Positions 1-7,005 of a stretch of 64,000 nt of DNA are shown piece after piece. The position numbers and the translations under genes are program-made. The DNA comes from Marinicellulosiphila megalodicopiae. Its GTDB lineage: Bacteria; Pseudomonadota; Gammaproteobacteria; Pseudomonadales; Natronospirillaceae. The stretch is taken from NCBI RefSeq assembly GCF_045862395.1, contig NZ_AP023087.1, positions 1,426,001-1,490,000 of the forward strand, given 5' to 3'. The notes under the pieces were generated by a model. The model made no database searches. It was not told the DNA's origin and saw only the letters and a program-made list of their open reading frames with translations. Numbering within the stretch: the stretch's first letter is position 1; each line of letters starts with the position of its first letter.

Positions 1-462
1 GTATATCACTGTAAAGATATAGATCCTGGTATATACGCAAACGTGACAGTTAAGCCTTTTAGCCGCGAAGGATTTCAAAGAAGTTTACTTAAATGTAATT
101 ACATTATCACAGGTGCAGGATTTGAATTTCCATCTGAAGCGCTGCAACTTGGTAAAAGTATTATGGTTAAACCCGTTAAAGGGCAGATGGAACAGTTATC
201 TAACGCTAAGGCATTAACGCAATTGGGTTACGCTACAAGGATAGAAAAATGGGACATTCAAACGATTCGTGATTGGTATCAATCCAGTGAACAAGTAAAA
301 GTCAGTTTTCCAGATATTACTGAGGATATTGCAAAATGGGTGATTGATCCTAATTTTGAAAGTATTGACAGCATTACCAAACGATTATGGAAAGAAGTGA
401 AAGTCAGTAAAGTTGAAAAAGAAGAGGAGTTTAATCTTTCGGCAATTTTAGGGATGGCGTAA
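1..462 (+). CDS. Glycosyltransferase-like protein, C-terminal part (partial at window edge)
   Basis: The frame is open from base 1, so the gene begins upstream; the GTG at 43 is internal, not a start. The visible 153 residues include 'GAGFEFPSEALQLGK' followed by 'KGQMEQLSNAKAL'. This is the nucleotide-sugar-binding end of MurG/UGT-like glycosyltransferases, and it most resembles the uncharacterised MJ1255/VC2487 group. Family knowledge predicts a cytosolic GT-B fold enzyme that transfers a sugar from a nucleotide donor; the acceptor cannot be told. The lysine/glutamate-rich C-terminus ends 'AILGMA'. It is convergent with mutS and followed by a strong hairpin terminator. Family assignment is from memory of motifs, so the specific role is open. 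Confidence 0.72.
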   Translation, partial: VYHCKDIDPGIYANVTVKPFSREGFQRSLLKCNYIITGAGFEFPSEALQLGKSIMVKPVKGQMEQLSNAKALTQLGYATRIEKWDIQTIRDWYQSSEQVKVSFPDITEDIAKWVIDPNFESIDSITKRLWKEVKVSKVEKEEEFNLSAILGMA

Positions 463-552
463 AGTCGTATAAATACGCAATTAAAATATTTTAAAAGGAA
501 GGAAGGGCTGCAAATTTTTTGTTGTTCTTCATTTATTTATTTATCACCATTT

Positions 553-595
553 GCTCGAACCCCTTTATGAAAATAATGGGGTTCGAGCTTTTTTT
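553..595 (+). terminator. Rho-independent terminator after the glycosyltransferase gene
   Basis: A perfect 11-bp stem (gctcgaacccc at 553-563 with its complement at 578-588) is followed directly by seven T. There is no T-run for the minus strand, so it serves the plus-strand gene. mutS stops at 604, just beyond it. Confidence 0.85.
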
Positions 596-603
596 AAGTT
601 GAA

Positions 604-3237
604 TTAAAGTGTGTTTTTCAATTGATAAATTAAATCCAACGCTTGTCTTGCAGTTAAATCATCGGCATCGGTATTGTTTAATAAATCCAAAGCAGGGTGC
701 GACACTGAAAATAAATCATTTTGCAAAAACTCAGCGGCTGCTTTTTCTTTTTTGGTTTTGCTTTTTGGTGCCGGTCTTTCTTGTTCTTTTTCTTTTTCTT
801 TTTCTAAATTCTCTGATTTATTCGATTCACTTAATGCCTGTCCAATTTCTAACTCATGTAATTTTGCTTTCGCTTGATCAATCACATTAAACGGAACGCC
901 TGCTAGTTTTGCTACTTGTAAACCGTAACTTTGACTCGCGGCGCCTTTTTCTACTTTGTGCATAAAGATGATTTTGTCATCGTGTTCGTGGGCTTTTAAA
1001 TGCACGTTAGATGCTAGTGAAAACTGATCAGGTAAGTGGGTCATTTCAAAATAATGCGTGGCAAACAATGTGAAACTTTTGGTTTCTCTTACTAGTTGCT
1101 CGGCACTTGCCCAGGCTAATGACAAACCATCAAATGTGGATGTCCCGCGTCCTACTTCGTCCATCAACACTAAGCTGTTTTGCGTGGCGTTGTGTAAAAT
1201 GTTGGCAGTCTCTGTCATCTCAACCATAAATGTTGAACGGCCAGATGCGGAGTCGTCGCTTGATCCCATTCTTGTGAAAATACGATCAATAGGACCCACT
1301 TTCATACTTTGTGCGGGCACGTAACAGCCTGTGAACGCAAGTAATGTACAGATCGCAGTTTGGCGCATATAAGTGGATTTACCGCCCATGTTTGGACCGG
1401 TGATGATCAACATTTTATTGTCTTCATCTAACAAACAATCATTAGGAATAAACGCACCGTCGATGATTTGTTCAATCACTGGGTGTTTGGCTTGTTTCAT
1501 TTCTAAGCAGTTTTTGCTCGTTAATTCAGGGCGAACTAAGCCTAGAGTTAAGCTTCGTTCGGCAAAACAAGTTAATGTATCTAACGTGGCTAAGCCTAAG
1601 GCGCATTGTTGTAATCCAACAATTTCTTTCGCACATATTTGAACCAACTCGTCGTAAAGCATTTTTTCGCGGGTTAATGATCGGCTTTTTGCGCTCAGTG
1701 CTTTGTCTTCAAATGCTTTTAATTCTTCGGTAATAAAACGCTCTGCATTTTTTAATGTTTGGCGGCGCGTGTAATTTGCTGGCGCATTGGCTGATTGCGC
1801 TTTACTGATTTCAATGTAATAACCGTGTACTCGGTTGTAGCCCACTTTTAATGTCGAGATGCCTGTTTTTTCGCGCTCTTCATTTTCCATTTTTAATAAA
1901 AAATCATTCGCGTTGGTATTCAGTCCGCGTAACTCATCTAATTCTTCATCATAACCTTGTGCAATCACACCGCCGTCACGCACAACCATTGGTGGGTTTT
2001 CGATGATGGCTTTTTCAAGTAAGGAGACTAACTCATCAAACTGTTGAATTTGTACGCTTAGATTTTTAATTAAAATTTGGTCGATGTTTGATAATTGGGT
2101 TTGTAATTCTGGTAAACGAGCAAGGGCATCACCTAAACGAGATAAATCTCTTGGGCGGGCTGAGCCTAATGCGATGCGCGATAAAATTCGTTCAATATCA
2201 CCAATGGGTTTGATGGTGGATTGAATCGCTTCAAATTGATATTGATCAAGTAACGATCCAATCGCATCTTGGCGCATTTGTACGGCTTTAATATCGCGAA
2301 GCGGTCTGTGTAACCAACGCTTTAATAATCGGCTACCCATTGCGGTACAGGTTTTGTCCAATAACCAACTTAATGTGTATTTGTCTTCGCCTTGAGAGTT
2401 AACGTCAATTTCAAGATTTAAGCGTGTCGCAGGATCTAAAATAATCGCCTGATCATTGTGCTCATACTGAATGGCTTGTAAATGAGGTAAGTCGCCACGC
2501 TGAGTTTGCGTCACGTAATGAAATAACGCACCCGCGGCCGATACAGCAATGGCTTTGTCGCTTAAATCAAAACCTGATAAATCTTTGGTTTTGTATTGGT
2601 CGGTTAGTAATGTTGTACAACTGTCTAAATCAAATAACCAAGGGTCGAGTGTTTTTTTATGTTCAAAATCTAAATCTTCATTTTGTTCACACAGACTTTC
2701 TGTAGTTGGGCAAATTAATAACTCGGCAGGTTTTAAACGTTCTAACTCGGCATTTAATTGCTCAGTATTACTCAGTTCAGTCACAATGAATCGACCGTTA
2801 CTCACGTCCATGGACGCTAATCCAAATTGATCGTTTTTACTAAAAATACAACTGATCAAATTGTCGCGACTTTCATTTAAAAATGCTTCGTCGGTAATGG
2901 TGCCGGGCGTCATAACACGCACCACTTTTCGCTCAACCGGACCTTTAGAAGTAGCAGGGTCGCCTACTTGTTCGCAAATGGCGACGCTGATGCCTGCTTT
3001 AACTAATCGGGCGATGTAATTTTCGGCGGCGTGATACGGCAGGCCACACATGGGTGTTGGGTTAGCGCTGCCTTTACCGCGCGCGGTGAGCGTGATGTCT
3101 AAAAGTTGAGAGGCCTTAATGGCGTCTTCATTAAATAGCTCGTAAAAATCCCCCATACGATAAAAAACCAAATCATTTGGGTGATCTTTTTTAATCGAAT
3201 TGTACTGAATCATCATTGGGGTGAGTGGTTTTGACAT
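604..3237 (-). CDS. mutS: DNA mismatch repair protein MutS
   Basis: MutS recognises base mispairs and small loops and, with MutL, starts methyl-directed repair. The 877-residue protein has the N-terminal mismatch-wedge motif Phe-Tyr-Glu at residues 31-33 (in 'MGDFYELF'), a connector and long lever/clamp region, and the ABC-type ATPase with Walker A 'GPNMGGKST' at about 614-622, 'DEVGRGTSTFDG' (signature/Walker B region) and 'FATHYFE'. A charged low-complexity segment (runs of Glu/Lys, about 806-832) precedes the C-terminal tetramerisation tail and makes the protein slightly longer than the E. coli form. The ATG at 3237 is preceded by a modest AGGCAAG ribosome site. It is a single-gene unit, convergent with the glycosyltransferase and divergent from the first cellulase. 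All catalytic motifs are intact. Confidence 0.97.
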   Translation of the reverse strand: MSKPLTPMMIQYNSIKKDHPNDLVFYRMGDFYELFNEDAIKASQLLDITLTARGKGSANPTPMCGLPYHAAENYIARLVKAGISVAICEQVGDPATSKGPVERKVVRVMTPGTITDEAFLNESRDNLISCIFSKNDQFGLASMDVSNGRFIVTELSNTEQLNAELERLKPAELLICPTTESLCEQNEDLDFEHKKTLDPWLFDLDSCTTLLTDQYKTKDLSGFDLSDKAIAVSAAGALFHYVTQTQRGDLPHLQAIQYEHNDQAIILDPATRLNLEIDVNSQGEDKYTLSWLLDKTCTAMGSRLLKRWLHRPLRDIKAVQMRQDAIGSLLDQYQFEAIQSTIKPIGDIERILSRIALGSARPRDLSRLGDALARLPELQTQLSNIDQILIKNLSVQIQQFDELVSLLEKAIIENPPMVVRDGGVIAQGYDEELDELRGLNTNANDFLLKMENEEREKTGISTLKVGYNRVHGYYIEISKAQSANAPANYTRRQTLKNAERFITEELKAFEDKALSAKSRSLTREKMLYDELVQICAKEIVGLQQCALGLATLDTLTCFAERSLTLGLVRPELTSKNCLEMKQAKHPVIEQIIDGAFIPNDCLLDEDNKMLIITGPNMGGKSTYMRQTAICTLLAFTGCYVPAQSMKVGPIDRIFTRMGSSDDSASGRSTFMVEMTETANILHNATQNSLVLMDEVGRGTSTFDGLSLAWASAEQLVRETKSFTLFATHYFEMTHLPDQFSLASNVHLKAHEHDDKIIFMHKVEKGAASQSYGLQVAKLAGVPFNVIDQAKAKLHELEIGQALSESNKSENLEKEKEKEQERPAPKSKTKKEKAAAEFLQNDLFSVSHPALDLLNNTDADDLTARQALDLIYQLKNTL

Positions 3238-3590
3238 GACTTGCCTGAATACTGTTAAAAGAAGGGGCGCATAGTACTAAATAACGAGGTGGTTTTTAAG
3301 CTGGTTATTCATAAAAGTTCAAAATTACAGAGAAATTGAAAATTAACACATCAAAGCAATTGTTAGAAAATTACTACTTTGTACAGAAATACTTTAGTAA
3401 TGTACGTTTATTTCATTCTTTGGTATTGGTTGGTAATTATACAAATACAATTTTGGAAAGTTACTAAGGAAGTATTTTTTGAATGTGGATAATTGTTCGC
3501 AGCATGTGCATAAAGATCAAAAGTGAACTAAATGTTTCGATATGATTTATGTCGGGTTTAACCCCTAAAATTAAATTTAAGGTGAACATT
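3238..3590. other. Divergent intergenic region between mutS and the first GH5 cellulase
   Basis: About 350 AT-rich bases with no credible gene. The right end holds the likely promoter and ribosome site of the cellulase. A short minus-strand frame here overlaps the cellulase start and has no coding signature. Confidence 0.6.
3518..3590 (+). promoter_or_regulatory. Probable promoter and ribosome site of GH5 cellulase 1
   Basis: A TATGAT -10-like hexamer at 3541-3546 sits in 'ttcgatatgatttatgtcgg', which resembles the segment at the same distance upstream of the second cellulase ('ttcgatatcattcgtctcgg', 6951-6970). No convincing -35 box is visible. The Shine-Dalgarno sequence AAGGTGA (3579-3585) lies 5 bases before the ATG at 3591 and favours that start over the upstream ATG at 3549, which would put a 14-residue extension in front of the signal peptide. 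Confidence 0.45.
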
Positions 3591-6386
3591 ATGATTTTTA
3601 ATAAAACAGCTTTGGCCATTGGTTTGGCTTCAGCGCTTGTACTTGCTAGTTGTGCTAAGAAAGAAGTAAACCAAGCACCAACAATGAGTATAAGTGCAAA
3701 TAATAGCACTTACATTGTTACAGCTAATGATGCTGATGGTGATACGTTAATTTATTCGTGGTCTATTGGTGGTGCAAGCTACGTAGATACGCCAGTTTTT
3801 GATACTGAAGACGCCAATATACCTTTTACAGGTATTCAAGTTGTAACTGTTAAGGTGATGGATAGTGCTGGAAATTCAGTTTCACAAGAAGTGACGATGA
3901 ATTTTGGTGGAACTGGCTCTGGCACTGGCACTGGCACTGGAGCTGGAACTGGAACTGGAACTGGAACTGGAATTAGCACTGGAACTGGAACTGGAACTGG
4001 CACTGGAACTAGCACTGGAACTAGCACTGGAACTAGCACTGGAACTAGCACTGGAACTAGCACTGGAACTGGCACTGGTGTAGGTCCTGTGGTAGACGGT
4101 CCTGCCGATGTAGTGGTCGATGCTAATGATTTGGCAGCTGCGATTGCAGCTGCGACCGGCCCTGGTGAAGCAGTGTCTGGTAATGTGATCTATACACCTT
4201 TAGCGGATGGGCAAGTACCTGAAGATGTACCAGCGCCAAGAGTAATCACAATTGATGAAAACGATAATGTAGTCGAGTATAAATTGCCTCGCCCTCATAC
4301 GTTTGATTATGGTTTACCCCTTGGTTCGGGTTATGTTTTAGATGATTTTAATGATAATGACCACCAAAATAACGTGGGTGGCGCAATGGGAACAATGCAT
4401 TGTGAAAACTACACTGAAGGTGGCGGGTACTGGTATGTGTTCGCTGGTGAATCATCAACCATTACCAATAAAAATGGTCTGCCAATTAATGCTTATAATA
4501 TCATTGAGGCAGTACAAGATCGTAATCTAGAAGTGAATATGAAAGCAGGTTCTGGTGATAATGGATATGCGGGAGTAGGCACCAATATTGTGTTTGAAGA
4601 ATACCCAGTGCCATTAAGTGGATTAACATCGGTGACGATTGTGGCAAAAGGTTCTGGTGAGGTGGTTCCTATGTTTGAACCGGATCGCGTTTCTTTAGGT
4701 TTAGATGCAGCTTCACTGGGTCAAGCAGAGCCTGACTGGGGGAATTACGCAGCTGGTCCAATAACTTTAAGTAACTCGTGGAAAACCTATACTATTTCGG
4801 CAAGTGATTTTATTGGTGAAAAATATTCATTATTAGGTGGTGAGGATGGTGGTGATACTACTTTATTGGGTGAAGGCACAGCGACTAAGTTCTTCTTCCA
4901 AATTAAAGATGGTGCAACCGCAACGATTGCAATTGATTCAATTAAGTTTAACGGCAGTTTAAGTATTGCTGATATCGACTACAAAAAAGAAGGCGTGCCT
5001 TCGGTTGAAGATTGTGGGTTGATAGCAAGTCTTGAAGATGGCTCGTATGTACAAGGTACACCGTCATTGATTCCTGATTATTACATTGATTGGGCAGCGA
5101 CAGGTGATATTGCAACTCCTGATGCAGTAACTGCTGAAGATTCCCCTGTTGCAAATGGATCTACTGGTAAGTCTAACTGGTTACGTGTTGATGGCTCTAA
5201 AATGTACGATAGCAACGATAATCAAGTGCGCTTAACGGGTGTGAACTGGTTTGGTTTTGAAACACGCGCAATGATCCCGATGGGATTATGGTCTGCAGAC
5301 GAAGATGGTCGTACCTATAAAGAAATGTTAGATCAAATCAAAGCGCTTAAATTTAATACAGTGCGCATACCATTTTCTGACGAGGTGATAACTCGTTCTA
5401 CAAATGGTGATTTAAACTTTGAAGATCACCCTAAAGTGTTCTCAATTGATTTAGCGGCTAATGGTTTAGAGCCAGGAGATAATCCGTTAGACTTGATGGA
5501 TCTTATTGCTAATTACGCTCAAGAGATTGGCCTTAAAATCATCTTAGATTCCCATTCACGTGGTAGTGATGGCTATTTAGTAGAAGGTTACTGGTTACCT
5601 GAAGAAAGTGCTGAATTCCAAATTACTTATGAGCAATGGGTTCAAAACTGGAAAGATTTAGCGGATCGTTATAAAGATAACGACGCGGTTGTTGCTATGG
5701 ATCTAAATAATGAGCCACATTTTGATGCTTATTGGGCAGATGCTGGTGAAAACGGTAAGACTATTGATGAAACCCATAACTGGAATGAAGTGGCGCAAGA
5801 ATTGGCTAAAAATATCTTAGATATTAATCCAAATGTGTTAATCATTGTTGAAGGCGTTGAGCGTACTCATGACGGCGCAACGGCACTGAATTCATACTGG
5901 TGGGGTGGTAACTTGCAAGGTGTAGAGCAAAACCCAATTAACTTAGGTTCTGCTGCACGCAATGCGAAACTAGTTTACTCGCCACATGTATATGGCCCTG
6001 AAGTGTATGTTCAGCCTTGGTTTAAAGACTCTAACTTCCCTAATAACTTAAAATACATCTGGGAAGACCGTTTTGGCTTTATTAATACAAACAATACAGG
6101 TCATATGTTGATCGGTGAGTTTGGTATAAAAAATGATATTCCAGGTTCGGTTTCAAATGCATGGTTTGAAGAGTTCTTAGCCTACATGGGTGAGCGTAAA
6201 GATGGATATTCTTGGACGTTCTGGGCTTGGAATCCAAACTCAGGGGATACTGGTGGTATTTTGAAGAATGACTGGGAAGCGGTTAATGACTGGAAGGTTG
6301 AATATTTAAATGGGACGCGCTCAATTAAAGGTCAGCCAGGAGTTAACTTAATGGCACCGTTAATTGGTAACTTAAATGGAAAGTAA
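3591..6386 (+). CDS. Cell-surface GH5 (subfamily 1-like) cellulase lipoprotein 1
   Basis: Predicted endo-beta-1,4-glucanase anchored to the outer membrane. Order of parts in 931 residues: lipoprotein signal with lipobox 'LASC' (Cys21, Ala at +2, so no inner-membrane retention Asp); one PKD-like domain (about 25-107); a Gly-Thr/Ser linker (about 108-165, many 'GTSTGT' units); a beta-sandwich-like module (about 234-470, motif 'DDFNDNDHQNN' then 'GGGYWYVF'); GH5 barrel (about 525-915). GH5 signatures are 'RLTGVNWFGFE', 'NTVRIPFSDE', 'LDSHSRG', acid/base Glu708 in 'DLNNEPH', 'YWWGGNLQG', nucleophile Glu843 in 'IGEFG', and 'WNPNSGDTGGIL'. The last motifs match the Acidothermus E1-type GH5_1 group as I remember it. 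First of three tandem paralogues; monocistronic, with its own terminator. Start chosen by ribosome site and by identity with the paralogues. Confidence 0.9.
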   Translation: MIFNKTALAIGLASALVLASCAKKEVNQAPTMSISANNSTYIVTANDADGDTLIYSWSIGGASYVDTPVFDTEDANIPFTGIQVVTVKVMDSAGNSVSQEVTMNFGGTGSGTGTGTGAGTGTGTGTGISTGTGTGTGTGTSTGTSTGTSTGTSTGTSTGTGTGVGPVVDGPADVVVDANDLAAAIAAATGPGEAVSGNVIYTPLADGQVPEDVPAPRVITIDENDNVVEYKLPRPHTFDYGLPLGSGYVLDDFNDNDHQNNVGGAMGTMHCENYTEGGGYWYVFAGESSTITNKNGLPINAYNIIEAVQDRNLEVNMKAGSGDNGYAGVGTNIVFEEYPVPLSGLTSVTIVAKGSGEVVPMFEPDRVSLGLDAASLGQAEPDWGNYAAGPITLSNSWKTYTISASDFIGEKYSLLGGEDGGDTTLLGEGTATKFFFQIKDGATATIAIDSIKFNGSLSIADIDYKKEGVPSVEDCGLIASLEDGSYVQGTPSLIPDYYIDWAATGDIATPDAVTAEDSPVANGSTGKSNWLRVDGSKMYDSNDNQVRLTGVNWFGFETRAMIPMGLWSADEDGRTYKEMLDQIKALKFNTVRIPFSDEVITRSTNGDLNFEDHPKVFSIDLAANGLEPGDNPLDLMDLIANYAQEIGLKIILDSHSRGSDGYLVEGYWLPEESAEFQITYEQWVQNWKDLADRYKDNDAVVAMDLNNEPHFDAYWADAGENGKTIDETHNWNEVAQELAKNILDINPNVLIIVEGVERTHDGATALNSYWWGGNLQGVEQNPINLGSAARNAKLVYSPHVYGPEVYVQPWFKDSNFPNNLKYIWEDRFGFINTNNTGHMLIGEFGIKNDIPGSVSNAWFEEFLAYMGERKDGYSWTFWAWNPNSGDTGGILKNDWEAVNDWKVEYLNGTRSIKGQPGVNLMAPLIGNLNGK

Positions 6387-6415
6387 ATAGTTTCAATTTT
6401 AAATAAGTAAATATG

Positions 6416-6448
6416 TAGCCCTGAAATTCACGTTTCAGGGCTTTTTTT
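6416..6448 (+). terminator. Terminator of GH5 cellulase 1
   Basis: Stem agccctgaaa / tttcagggct with a 6-base loop, followed by a run of T. It lies about 30 bases after the stop codon. Coordinates may be off by one or two bases. Confidence 0.85.
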
Positions 6449-7005
6449 TGCCAGTTTTTTAAGGTTAAGATCAAGTTTGATTTGGATATGAAATATATTA
6501 GAGCAGTGTCTTTGAATTCATATTCACTGTTTCTCAGTTTTAAACGCTTTTAATTATATTATTAACTGAGAAATAAAAGTCTCAGGCGAAGGGGGGAAGG
6601 CTTTTTTGTTTGTATTATTAAATGGGTTTTTATGTATAAATTGTAATTTAAATTGGTACTACTAATACAAAATAATGTAAAGTGGCAAATATACACAGTA
6701 TGTGCCTAAAAGGGTGTCAAATATGTCGATTTTGACAGAAAAATATTGACAACTTGATTAAATTTACTCAGATGGAAGTGAATGTGGCTACAAAAAAGTA
6801 AGAAAGTGTAAAGAAATAGCGCTTATTTGTAGTGATATTCGTTATTTGAGTAAAGGTATGAAAGTTTAGTTGATAAACTGGGTACGTAAAGTCAAAATTG
6901 TGCCAGATAGTTCACAAAATGTATAAAAAAACAGAAACAAATGAGTAAAGTTCGATATCATTCGTCTCGGATTTACTCCCTGATATGTAATTTTAAGGTG
7001 AAAAT
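6449..7005 (+). other. Long intergenic leader between GH5 cellulases 1 and 2
   Basis: About 550 AT-rich bases with no supported gene. A TTGACA at 6732 followed 17 bases later by TGATTA is a weak promoter candidate. A second candidate with -10-like TATCAT at 6956-6961 matches the position and context of the cellulase 1 promoter. Shine-Dalgarno AAGGTGAA ends 4 bases before the ATG at 7006. No clear LacI-type or CRP-type palindrome was found. Confidence 0.45.

Noticed and set aside
3549..3590. Upstream ATG (3549) as the start of cellulase 1
   Set aside because: It would add 14 residues before the lipoprotein signal, destroys the match to the paralogues, and the ribosome site AAGGTGA lies inside that extension.
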